From assembly GCA_025349905.2 (NCBI GenBank), contig MU624540.1, positions 52,908 to 116,907 of the forward strand: a stretch of DNA of 64,000 nucleotides, written 5' to 3'. Below are positions 47,966 through 58,608 of the stretch, in pieces. The notes under the pieces are model-generated. The model was not told the origin of the DNA, searched no databases, and saw nothing but the letters and a program-made list of their open reading frames with translations. How positions within the stretch are numbered: the stretch's first letter is position 1; every line of letters begins with the position of its first letter. The DNA comes from Blastocladiella britannica (lineage: Eukaryota > Blastocladiomycota > Blastocladiomycetes > Blastocladiales > Blastocladiaceae). The position numbers and the translations under genes are program-made.

Positions 47966-50229
47966 ATGGCCACCGATTTCGCGGCCATTGTCGGCAACCA
48001 CTGCCACTGCGACGACCTGGTTTTTTCCGACTGGCTTGCCGGCCGACCCGTCACGGATGCGGTTGCGCGCCGGATTGCCTTGCTGCAGCGACTCTTGGTC
48101 CATGCCCATGCGGCACCTCCGCCAATAGTGCCACCGGCACCAATGGCAGCCACGGCCTTGCTCGAGGCCACGGCGGATGCGCCAGAAGAGGAAGGCAATC
48201 CAGCGGCTCCACCGTCCCCACCTCCCGCGGACGTGAATCCACGTTCGCCGCATCTCGCGCCGTCAGCTGCAGCAGCAATTGCAGCGGGCATCGACAAGGA
48301 CGACGCGTTTGGACCGGTACGCGCCAGTCCCGTTCCCATGAGCGCCGCCACTCTGGACGGTAGCAACAGCGAGGTCCTGCCGTCCTCGTCCGCGATCAAT
48401 ACCGCCGTACTGCCGCCGATGCGCCCGCTTGGAGCTCGGCGCGGGCTCTCGGGCAGCCTCTCGCGCGTGTCGCTCCAGATGCAGCGCGTGTTTTCGCGGT
48501 CCAAACTCCCCGGCTCCGAGTCGGGTACGCCGATTGGCGGGCCGTCGTCACGCAGCGCGTCGTTCTCGTCACTGCCTAACGCGGCCGACCAGGTACCCAG
48601 TGTCACGCCGCGCGGCTCGTTCTCGGGAAGCATGGCTACATCCACGGTCGGTCGCGGCGGCGGTGGCGGTGCTCTTTCGCGACGAGCGTCGTTGCTGGGC
48701 GATATCCGGCGCGCGGTCGGATCAGTTCTGGACTCGATGACGGGAGGTAACAATAGTAACCCGGCCTCTCCGGCGATGCGCGGCATGCACTCGTCCGCCG
48801 CCAATGCTGCCGCCGCCGCAGCAGCAGCTGCCACACTGCCACCAGGAGCCTTGATCCCTCCAGCCCTGGTGCGTGCAGCGCGCGCGCACGTGGTCGAACA
48901 GTACCGTCAGTTTGCGCTGGCCGAGTCGTTCCTGCACCGGCCCGCGCACTTTTTGACCCAAGCGGTGGTGCCGTACCCACGGCGTGCGCGCCGGCGCATG
49001 GTGCAGGCGTACTATGCGGTGGACGAGCGGGTGATGCGCGAGGTGCTGGGCAAGAAACTCAACTCCAAGACCCGCCGCGAGCTCGACGAGTGGGTAGCAG
49101 CCAATGGGCCGGCCGGACGCAAGTTGGTGGAGGTCGGGGTGCTGGCGGCTCGGCGGATGCTCGATAACGTCAAACGCGTGATGAAGCGCACCGAGGACGT
49201 GGTTGAGGGCGACGCGGTCATCTCGTTGCTCGGGGGCGAGTTTGCGATGCGGCGTGGGCTTGCACGGTACGCTCCTCCATTTTTTTTTTTTTTCCCGAGG
49301 CACAGAAAACTAACAATTAACTCAACAGGAGGTACGCCGCCATCCACTTTTACGCAATCCACCGGATCGATACCACCTCCAAGCGAAAGCTCGCGCACTA
49401 CACGTTCGCCGACCTAGAGCACTGTGCGATGGCGTTCCTGGACCACTGGACACGGGCTGCGGGCGAGTCCACACCGCTGGTACTGACTGACACGCAGTCG
49501 GCGGCGATGCGAGCGCGCGCAACGAACCAGTACGCGTCAATTGACTCGGTCGCCAACGGTTCAGGCGGAATTACTGCTGCCGACACGCTGGCTACGCCGA
49601 CCTCTGCCGCAACAACCACAACGGCAACAGCGGTCGCCGCCGATTTGGACGACGATCCGCTCGGCACGCTCGCGGCCGACTTGTGCGATGTGAAGGCGGT
49701 GATCATGTCGGGCGCGCGCGACCGCGACGCCGCCGAACGTGCGAGGTCAGTGTTGGCTGCCGCCGCCGCTGCCGCTGCCCAGGTTCCCGGCCTCCCCGCC
49801 GACCCATCCGCCACTGTCGACGCTGCGACCGCGATCCCGTCCGCCGCCGCGCTACGTGGTCTTCTACGGTCATTGGTTGCGCTCGGGTCGGGCCTGTCGA
49901 CCACTTCGGCGCGCCGGGCAGTTCTGGCGGACGTGGTGGACAAGATTGTGGATCCGGCGGTCGCGGCGTCGTGGTCGGTTGCCGAAACGGATCGCGTGCT
50001 GGCGGCCATTGCCGCGTCGGTCGCCGAGGGCCTGGCAACTGGGTATTTGGCACCGGGCGTCAATGTCGGAGGGAGCGGCGGGAGCGGGGGTGCAGCTGCT
50101 GCTGACCGCGCGACGGTGGCGGCTGCTGCTTGGAGTCGGTGGACTTTGGGCATGCGTGTCGCCGTCATGCGGCTCTTGGCGCGGCGGATCGGCGAGGTGG
50201 ACGCGGTTGAGGAGGAGGTGGAGGTGTGA
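47966..50229 (+). CDS. FIBP: FIBP-like protein (acidic FGF intracellular-binding protein family)
   Basis: Exons 47966-49266 and 49329-50229 join CG|G and give 733 aa. Family regions are split: FAAIVGNHCHCDDLVFSDWL, AGRPVTDAVARRI at the N terminus; then FLHRPAHFLTQAVVPYPRRA, YYAVDERVMREVLGKKLNSKTRR and DNVKRVMKRTEDVVEGD; then RRYAAIHFYAIHRIDTTSKRK and TFADLEHCAMAFLDHW; then a C-terminal helical part. Animal FIBP is about 360 aa; here a 260-residue Ala/Pro/Ser-rich insert separates the first two blocks. The molecular role is poorly known. Intron 1 has a 14-nt T run. Confidence 0.82.
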
Positions 50230-50480
50230 ATGTGAGGCATTGAATCTTGGTAGCACTGATCTGATGGCGTGGATCGAAGCGCAACCAAGAAAAAATCTGC
50301 CTTGATCAACCCACTGGAGAGAAGAGGGAAGGAAAGGGAACCATCCAAAATAATCATTCTTATTCTTATATTCATTAGCATTATTATTCTTGTATATATA
50401 TCTTGATAGTTTTCATCATATGTGTTTAACTTGTATCTTAATCAGGGTGTAGGGGACTAGGTATCAGTAGTATAGGTCGG
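50230..50480. other. AT-rich spacer
   Basis: About 250 nt between the FIBP stop and the end of the atypical ORF. It is markedly AT-rich (ATTCTTATTCTTATATTC, TTGTATATATATC) compared with flanking genes. No gene is seen. Confidence 0.35.
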
Positions 50481-51200
50481 TCATTTCTTGAATTTTTGTT
50501 GTCTGCGACGCTTGGTTCTATCGCTCATGATGGTTATCTCGTAAGGTACTGTGGGAACCGGATCCGAGAATAATAAATACTTTGCTCCAAGTTGATAAAA
50601 AGAGTAATAATGCAACCACGCACGTCCGTCAACCAATTTCCATCGTCCAGCTTGGGTCTGAACCCAGAGCCCGATATAAACAGTCTTATCTTGGTTCGCC
50701 TTGTCCATAATGAACGTGGGCCCGATCTTGATCCGGGAATCACCCAGCGGCATCTTAATCATCTTAAGGGAGCCGAAGGGGACGTTTTTATGCTCGCCCG
50801 CGCGCAGCAAGCTCGGACGCAAGGACGGAGACTGTTCCGTCAACATATCCGTCATATCATTGAGAGTTCCCGCATCGGTCGTAAGCAAAAATGCGATAGT
50901 GAAGCCCGACGGCGATCTCGGAGGGTTCAGCTTACAGTCAACCTCCAGATTCAGACAAAGGGTTCTCGGGTCTGTATCCTTAGCGTTCTTGCCTGATTGA
51001 CTATAAGTCACCCATTCCATTGGCATAGCCTGATCAAGGTGCGCTACAAGGGTGAAATCCTCGACCGCCGACGTAACTTCGTAGTTCGCTGGGTTATTGG
51101 CGAATAATTGGCCAAACGGCCATTCATGGAGTATAGTAGCTGAATTCAGAGCTATGTTAGGTGAGGGGCGTAGCAGGGCTTTATGCAACTGGATAAACAT
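50481..51200 (-). CDS. Atypical AT-rich ORF, possibly foreign or virus-derived
   Basis: From the first ATG at 51200 the frame gives about 239 aa ending in a basic tail (SDRTKRRRQQKFKK). Composition is mixed and globular, with no Ala/Pro runs, unlike most proteins here. Beta-strand-like segments alternate (FTIAFLLTTDAGTL, KTVYIGLWVQTQAGRWKLV, PVPTVPYEITIM), which would suit a jelly-roll fold, but no family is recognised. Codons ending in A or T are common and there are no introns. A second frame (51316-51152) encodes a plausible N-terminal piece (MSDLLASLLHAPLPPIAQNA), so the gene may be frameshifted, spliced oddly or broken. Confidence 0.45.
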   Translation of the reverse strand: MFIQLHKALLRPSPNIALNSATILHEWPFGQLFANNPANYEVTSAVEDFTLVAHLDQAMPMEWVTYSQSGKNAKDTDPRTLCLNLEVDCKLNPPRSPSGFTIAFLLTTDAGTLNDMTDMLTEQSPSLRPSLLRAGEHKNVPFGSLKMIKMPLGDSRIKIGPTFIMDKANQDKTVYIGLWVQTQAGRWKLVDGRAWLHYYSFYQLGAKYLLFSDPVPTVPYEITIMSDRTKRRRQQKFKK

Positions 51201-51494
51201 GTACAATTAATATTATCAGGCGCAATCAACTCCGTCCCAAGGGGAGGCGGGTCGTTAGCGTTTTGCGCTATAGGAGGAAGAGGGGCATGTAATAAGGAGG
51301 CAAGAAGGTCAGACATAGTGAATTGATAGATGGGTCGGGGGTGAGAGAGCACTCAAGTGCGAAGCTTGGGTCCTCAATGTTTTTATGGTCACCACACGTG
51401 AAAACACTCGGTTTTTTGCAGAAGCTCAAAGAATAAAAAAACCTTGCGACGCCATATATGGCACAAGGTAAACGTGAAAATAAATTAAGAATGA
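51201..51494. other. AT-rich flank with palindrome
   Basis: Upstream side of the atypical ORF. A 12-bp palindrome, GCCATATATGGC, at 51451-51462 is enclosed by CCTTG (51442-51446) and CAAGG (51464-51468). The convergent transporter gene ends at 51495. No other feature is seen. Confidence 0.45.
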
Positions 51495-54153
51495 TTACCA
51501 CCAACCAAGGACCCACCACCATGCGCTCCCTACGAGCGCCAGGGCCGACAAGTGAAGCGCTGCCACCGCGCATCCGAGCCGGATCCACGACGATGGTGGG
51601 ACCGACGACTTTCCCGCATACACGACCACGGATCCTGTCGTATAGGGTGTCTTTATTTCGCTTTTGTCAATACCCATGGAAGTGATGCCAAAAAGAGAGA
51701 AGCATACCAAACAACCGCCCGTCACCATCCCAATGGCGAGCGCAATCCCGCTGGCCCAATTGACGCTCGTGTTCCCCACCGCGTGCCGGATAGCGCCCAT
51801 GAGCGGCGGCCCGACCACCACCGCGTGGCTCGTCAAGCTCGAGAACCCAATCATGGTTCCACACGCAATCCCGACCGCCACCGGGACTGCCAGCGCGGCG
51901 TTGGCCGGCAACACTTTACCGATAGCGGTACCCAGTGCCGCGGTAGCTCCAACGTGCTCGAGCTGCGCCGACAGCGACAGAAACCCGCCCAGCCACAGGA
52001 ACGCGTCCCATGCCGAGACGTGGGCCAGGACCAAGGGTAAGGGCAACGCGCGTACCAGCATCAGCACCACCACTGCCAGCAGTGCCGGCGCGGCCGGGTC
52101 GAGCGAGGACCCGATCCACAGCGCCAGGCAGACTGCCAGGGTGGCCACCACGCTGGTCTCGGCAAATGTCCATGGCCGCGCACTGGATTCCGTCATCAGG
52201 TCCGAGAGCGCCGACACTGATGACGACGCCGACAGAGCAGAGGATGCCGACAAGAGCGGCGGGTCGCCGCCCAGTCCGACTTCTTCGTCGACATACTCGT
52301 CGTTCGCAGGATCTTCACCACCGCAGTTATCGACGCGCGCCCGCAACTGGCACCCAGTCCACCACCCAAGCAACGGCGGCAGAGCGATCCCGACCGATAC
52401 CGCCGGTGCCAGCGCTCCCAGCGTCCACTGCAAGTACCCGATGTTGACACCGAGCCTCATTCGGAGCATGCGTGCAATCAGTGGGCCAGCAGCCATTCCG
52501 GACATGTGCGCGGACGCCGACAAGATATTGGCGTGCGAGCCGAGCAACAGCCAGTAGTTTTCAAATGCTTTCGGTGCCGTGATGGCTGCCGGAGACCCGG
52601 CGGAGGCGGTGATCAGCGCCGAAATGATGGGCGCAATGATTCCTGCGCTTCATTTGTTCATTGTCACTATGGGACCAATTGATGTTTTTTTTTTGGCGAC
52701 AATTGAAAAGAACAACAGACCTGCACCGCGCGCAGTGTTGGACGGGATCATGAGGGCAAGTAAGTACTCGCAGGCAATCACCGCATACGACAGCGCCAGA
52801 ACAGAAGAAAAGCGGCGGCCTGTCCATTTCAACAACGCGCCGCAGACCCGCTCGCCGAGTCCAGTGTGTTGGACCGCTGTTCGATTTTTTGTCAGTATCC
52901 ATATGCATACACACGAATGAAAAGACACAAGTACCCAAGCCAAGCTGAAAAGCGGCAAACACGAGCCACTCGACCGGATCCCCGTACCCTTCAAACAGTG
53001 CGCCAATCACCAGGTGGGACGAGGTGCACTGCGTGTACGACTGACCGCCTCCCGTAGCGCTGTTCGGATCTGGACATGCAGCGGTACCCGTGACGGCCAT
53101 GACTGCCAGCGTCGCCGGCACCAGGATCGCGAGTCCGACCGAGCTGGTGAGCACTGCCACCGCCACAAACAGAAACCCAGCAGTGACGCGGAACGGCAGC
53201 CGCAGCTCGGCCGCGCGTGCCGGCTCCCACGCCAGATCGGGTGCGCATGCCAAAGCGCCGGCGGCCATTAGTGCCGGGATCAGCGATTTCAGGTCCCGGA
53301 GCGCGGCGGCCTTGGTGACCAGCACCGGCTCTGTTGTCCTTGTCGGACCGGGCCTATGGGCCAGCACATCGTCGTCAGTCAGATCCGCGCTAGTGAACGA
53401 CTGGAACGAGTCGTCCGAAAAAGTGCGGGTCCGCGTGCGTGGCGGCGACGGGCCAACCATGGGCGATGGCGGCCAGGCGGCTGCACCGGCGCCGGAAACG
53501 GGTGCGCCGGGCGAGGGAGGCGGCGACAAGAACGAGCGCCGGTGCGATCGCGGACGCGCGCGGCCCGCCAACAGTGGGGCCAGGTGCGGCGCGTACGCGG
53601 CCGGGAGCTCGCTGTCCGAATCCGAGTCTTCCTCGTCAACAGTGTCGTGCTCATCATCGTCATTGGTGGTGGTGTTGGTGGTGGAGGTGCTGGTGTCGCC
53701 CTGGTCGGTTTCGTCGTCGTCGTCGTCGTCTTCCGACCTGCCATCAAACGAGCGGGGGTGGCGGTGGTGGTGGTGGAAAGTCGCTGGTTTCCGCGTCGTC
53801 AAAGCACTGCCACGGTTACGAGTCGCCCCGCTCGCGGTGGTGGTCGTCGGGAGCGCCGGGAACGGAACCAGGCCCCGCGATCTTGGCGAACGATGCGTGC
53901 CAAAGTCGAGTGGCGGTGGCGATGCCGAGGTGTCGCGCGTGTAAAGCTGCGTGGTCACATGGTCGCTGAATCGGACTGCCCGGCGCACCGGTGCTGCTGG
54001 TGGTGGTGGTACAGGTGGAATTGGCGGGCTGTTCCTCTCGTCCATATTTTGATTCATTCCGGAATTTCCCATTGAAAAAGCATCAACGCTCTCTTTCCAT
54101 TCTAAAATTTCCACTTCCCCGACTTCCGTACTCCCTGGTAGATTGGCTTGCAT
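51495..54153 (-). CDS. DASS-family (SLC13/DiT-like) anion transporter with long disordered N terminus
   Basis: Exons 54153-52935, 52876-52721 and 52642-51495 give 840 aa from the first ATG. Later starts at 54072 (MGNSGMNQ) or 54045 (MDERNSPP) are also plausible. About 270 residues of Pro/Ser and poly-Asp sequence come first. The membrane part shows many helices and the family motifs PSNTARGAGIIAPI (split by intron 2), ENYWLLLGSHANILSASAHM and IGFSSLTSHAVVVGPP. The SNTA and SSLTSH clamps are typical of dicarboxylate/sulfate carriers such as plastid 2-oxoglutarate/malate translocators. Transport of di- or tricarboxylates is inferred. Confidence 0.83.
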
Positions 54154-54261
54154 CTTGCATCGACAAACGATTGCTTATTCGCACGAAGATCATAGACACA
54201 CTCTTTTTGAATATAAATAGATACACTCCTCACTGCGACTTATAGATCCGCGACTTACAAA
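54154..54261 (+). promoter_or_regulatory. TATA-containing promoter of secreted metallopeptidase
   Basis: TATAAATA at 54212-54219 lies 43 nt before the start codon at 54262, in the short spacer shared with the transporter gene. Confidence 0.55.
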
Positions 54262-55913
54262 ATGTGGCACCCACTGCTTGCCTCCGTTGCACTTATAACA
54301 TTTGCGTTTGTATTGGCGCCTTCAGCTGTCCTGGCCATTCCAATCTTTAGTTCACCATCAGCTCCTATCGATTTCAACCTGCGACTCGATGTGGCCGATC
54401 CCACCAGTCACAAGCTCGAGTTTGCGTCTGCGGAACGTGCCCTTCCTCAGTTGTTGCAAGCGCGGTCTCCAACCGACACCACCACCCCGATGATCCAGTT
54501 TGATCTCGACTGCCGGCTCGCCGATCCACTCGAGTGCAATGCCGTGAGCAAGACGCTCGCCATAGCCGGAAGTTACTTATCGTCGACCCTGGACTTGAAA
54601 CGCCCGATTCGCGTCACCGCATCGTACCTGTCGTTCTGCAATGCGACGCAAAACACCAACTGGGGTGGGCGGTGTGAGGCCAACTTGCTGGGCCGCGCTG
54701 GCGCTACGAGTTACTGGGCATCGCCGAGTGGGGTGCTGTACCCACAAGCACTGGCCAAGCAGTTGGCGGCAACGGATCTGCAGTGGCAGACGTATGATAT
54801 TGCTGCGGTGTTCAATGCTGATGGAGATGGCGGTGGGAAGCGCAAGTACTGGTTCCCGTCGGATCAGGCGCGGTTGGGAGCTATTGGCAGCGGGCAGTAC
54901 GATTTCTTGTTTGTGGCCATGCACGAAATGGTGCATGGGCTTGGCATGGTGAGTGGATGGTATGCTTTTTTTTTTCATTTGGTTGGCGTTGGTATGGAAC
55001 TACTCTGGATTCAGTGAAGTTGACAAGAAGATTACGGTTCAACAGGGGAACCTACTTTTCAGACCCACGAACCAACGGATCCGCGACGCTCCCGCTCCTG
55101 ACCCCACCGCTGGGAACCTACATCGTGAATCCGCAGTCGCGCGACGACACGCTGCCCAACCCCATGACGGTGCTCACCCAAGTAGCCGGCGGCTCCAGCT
55201 CAAGCAGTTCCACCTCCAGTAGTAGTTTCGGGGCGTCCGACTACGCGCAAGAGCTGATATTTGACACGCTGGTGTACGATGCCCCGCGGCGCACGTCCCC
55301 AACGACCGATGCGCGGCCCGATATCGTGACTGCGCCGTCGTCGCGGCTCGCCGGGTCCACCGATCCCAGCACATTACCTGCACCCGCTGCCAAAGCCGCG
55401 GCAGAGCGCATGTACCAGCGAGCCACGACCCCGCGCACGCTAGTCGCCAACTTGACCATCTCAGGCCAACCGTTGGTGCCACCACCACCACCAACATCGG
55501 CATCAGATGACGATGGGTCGTACGCGATTCTCGACACGTCTTCGAGGCCGTTCGACATGGGCTCGTCGATGTCGCACGTGGACGGCGCGCTGTACGAGGG
55601 CACGCGCAACGCGTTGATGCGGCCGCGGGGCGTAAAGGGCCAGCCGCTAGGTGTTGCGGTGGTCGGTGGGGACACGGATCCGCTCGGGCCCGTGGTAAGG
55701 GGGATCCTGGCCCGGATGGGGTACTCGGTGCGCGACGAGTCGGAGTTGGGCCAAGAATGGGTGGCGTACGCGAACCCTGCCGTGGCGCGCGCGGCGCCGC
55801 GCAACTCAGACTGGGTGCAGGCGTCGTCTGCCCCGTCGTCTTTGGCAGGAGGGTGGGCTCGGTCGGTTGTGATTGGGGTTGGGATCGTTCTTGCCTCGGG
55901 CATGTGGATCTGA
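54262..55913 (+). CDS. Secreted zincin-like metallopeptidase with hydrophobic C terminus
   Basis: Exons 54262-54959 and 55046-55913 join TG|G and give 521 aa. A signal peptide (LALLTF-type core: VALITFAFVLAPSAVLAIP) is followed by a globular domain with HEMVHGLGM at 221-229; the HExxHG core is a zinc-binding metallopeptidase motif. Fungal secreted homologues share a GLGFxSxW context, here GLGMVSGW. Downstream are MSHVDGALYEGTRNALMRPR and GPVVRGILARMGY, also seen in that group. The C terminus ends in a hydrophobic segment (SVVIGVGIVLASGMWI), consistent with a GPI signal or anchor. The substrate is unknown. Ser/Thr/Pro-rich linkers occur in between. Confidence 0.7.
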
Positions 55914-55971
55914 AGCGCTCATGTACGCCTTCCTTGCGTTCTTCAACATAAAGTAAGATAGTCTTTATTTT

Positions 55972-58354
55972 TTAATTGGCGGCTCTACCTTGCCGGATCA
56001 GTGCCACCACCGTTTGGTACAGGGACAAGACGTCGCTGAACCGGAGATGCTCGGCACAAAAGTTGCGCACTTCCAGCAAGCTCTCCTGCGGCAGATTGGG
56101 AACGTGTTTGGCGATAAACTTGGCCGTCTATGCCATACGCATATTAGGATCCTTCTCTTCAACGAAAACATAAGAAGAAAAAAACATACCAACTGAACAG
56201 TCCGTACGCTGGCCGACCGCAACGCCTCCCCGACCAGCCACGAAACAAACGCCGGCAATGCGTCCGGGTCCAGCGCCCCACGCGCCCACAGCTTGTGCAC
56301 CACCTGCAAGTGTGCCAGTCGCACGGGCGCCGGTGGCCGCAGCACCACGTCGGCGACGGGACCCGATGCGAGAGCTGCCCGCGGAATCCGTGCCAGCACT
56401 TCGATGGCCACGTCGGGCGACTGTGCGATCAGGCCCGTCACGCGCGTGCTTGGGCCTAGGATCGAGAGCGGGATGGTCGGCGGCAGCGGGACCGCGAGCA
56501 CGTCGGTGGCGGTCGTGGACGCGTCTTCGATCGCGGCTTCAAGGGCAGGGTGGTGAGGTTGTGCTGCTGTGGCTTTATTGAGCCCTGGCGGCGCTGCGGG
56601 GGGCGATGAGGGTGGGGCCGATGTCTGCCTGGAAGAGGAGCGGCGCGGAGAGGCGGGTCGCGAAATATCACCGCCGTGGGCCGGCTCAATGTTCGCTGCT
56701 GCCGTAGATTGGAAGGTGTCTGCACCCAGCTCGATCTCGCTGCATATAAACGTGGTGAGATCCAATGTAGTCGTAAGAAAAAGGAAGAGTAAGGAAGAGT
56801 AAAAACGTACAAGCTCGAAAGCGGGACGAATCGTGGGCCAGCGAGCCCCGCGACCCGGCGCTCAATCTCCATCACCATTTCGCCCAAGATCCAAAACGCC
56901 GTCTCGACGGTCCGTTCCGCGACCAGCGCCTCGTCCACCATTTCCCGCAACCCCTCCAAGAATGTCGCATGATGGACCATGGATTTGGCCAGAAACGCCG
57001 GATCGCGGGTGACATGCGGGCGCCCGGGACTCCGCGGCGACGCCAGCAGCAGCGCCGTCAATGCATGCCCCGCGGCGTCCTGGCGGAACGCGGTGTTGCT
57101 CACGTGCAGCAGGATCGACAGGAACGGGTGCGACGACGACACGGCCACGGACAGTTGGACGTGGCGCGGGAGGGTATGGTATTTGGCGACCGTGTGGGGC
57201 GGGAGCGGTGGGTGGCACGCTTGCACGAGGGGGCTCGTCCATGCACCCAGCGGCTGCACGGTCGTGGCTGCCGACACGTCGTTGGTGTCGTCATCACCGG
57301 TATCATGAAGGCCGGGGTCCGGTGGGGGAATGGGGAAATCGGGGCTGACGAACACGGGCAGCTCGGGGTCGATATAGAGCGCGTACAGCAGAAAGATGGC
57401 CAGTAGCCGCGTCGGGAGCTATTCAAAAAAATGGTAAGCTTCTGCAGAAAATTAAAGGAAATATGAGAAAAAACGAACCGGGACATTGCCAGACCCGTTG
57501 CATGCGGTATCGGACAAGTCCGACGCAGCCAAGTACAAGCGGCTCGGGTCCACGCGTCCCCCGCCGCGGTCTAAGGCGACGCGAGCGCGGGTCAGGCGCC
57601 ATGCCTCGCCCACCGGCAACGCCGAGAACGCCGCCAGTGTGCCGGGAGGCAGTAAAGGGACGACCACCGCATCCAGATCGAGGTGCCCACCCGCCATCGA
57701 GCCTCCGCGTCCATGAGCGGCAGAGGCGCCAGACGTGATGCCGGCGCCCTCAGAGTAGCTGCGGCGAGATGGCGGGAGGGACGGCGTGCCAAAGATCACG
57801 GTGGAGGCCATGGACGAGTTGGCCGCGTAGTACGCGGTGGAGTCCCCACCGGACGCGGCCGACGCGTCGCCTCCTTCATCGTCGTCATCATCGTCGTCAT
57901 CGGCATTGGCGTTATCGTCGGTCGAGTTGGCCAGGTCCCAGTCCTCGTCGGTCTCGCTCTCACTCGTGGTGACGGCGGGAACGACGGCCGATCGCACGCT
58001 CCCGACCACGGGCGACGATACGACAGTGTTTGGCGCAGAAGATGGCGCCGACGATGATGAGGACGAGGGCGTGCGTCGACCATGACCACCAGCACCAGAA
58101 GCGGCCATGCGAGTGGGTGAGGTTCGGCGCGACGGGGGCCGAGACGAGTGGCCACCGCCGCGGCCCAAGGTGGAGGACGAGAGCGCGGGCGAGGACGACG
58201 CCGACGACTGGCGTGACGGTCGGGCTCGGCTCCCGGCTGATTTCGGCGAGCCAACTAATGGGCTGCCGTTAGAGTGAGCGGTGCTGCTGCTCGTGAGCGG
58301 CGCGTGTGGTGGCGGCTGGCCTGCCGGAGTCGGACCGGAACGCGTTTGCGCCAT
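55972..58354 (-). CDS. CNOT11: CCR4-NOT complex subunit 11
   Basis: Exons 58354-57479, 57418-56811, 56739-56190 and 56127-55972 give 729 aa. After a disordered Ser-rich and acidic N terminus, VVVPLLPPGTLAAFSALPVG and LPTRLLAIFLLYALYIDPEL match the N-terminal CNOT11 helices. The C-terminal DUF2363 is present: GLIAQSPDVAIEVLARIPRA, VRLAHLQVVHKLWARGALD, FVSWLVGEALRSASVRTVQL, NFCAEHLRFSDVLSLYQTVV. CNOT11 joins CNOT10 on the NOT1 scaffold of the deadenylase. Length exceeds the animal protein mainly by disorder. Confidence 0.85.
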
Positions 58355-58608
58355 CTGGCATTCAATGTCGTCGCGCTATTGATTTTGTTTACGCTTGGCC
58401 AAAAAGGTGGTGCCCGTGTCAGAAGACCACCAGAACAATTGAGGTCGATGAGCGTGTTTTGGTTGGGTGTTACTGGGTATAGGTGATCTTTCAAGAGCTC
58501 TGTTTTTTCGATTGTGGGCGGGCGCGGGACAGCAAGCGGAGCGAGAGGGACGAGTCGTCAAGACAAAAAGTCGTGTTGAGTGATTTTTGATTGATCAAAA
58601 CCAAAGTG

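Noticed and set aside
51208..51216. TAATATTAT, identical to the replication-origin nonamer of some small circular DNA viruses
   Set aside because: No GC stem flanks it and no replication-protein gene is nearby; a 9-mer of A and T is expected by chance in this AT-rich stretch.
54951..55019. GTGAGT donor at 54950 with acceptor at the GATTCAG near 55015 in the metallopeptidase
   Set aside because: It breaks the frame to the conserved C-terminal part; the donor at 54960 with the acceptor ending at 55045 keeps frame and the VSGW motif.
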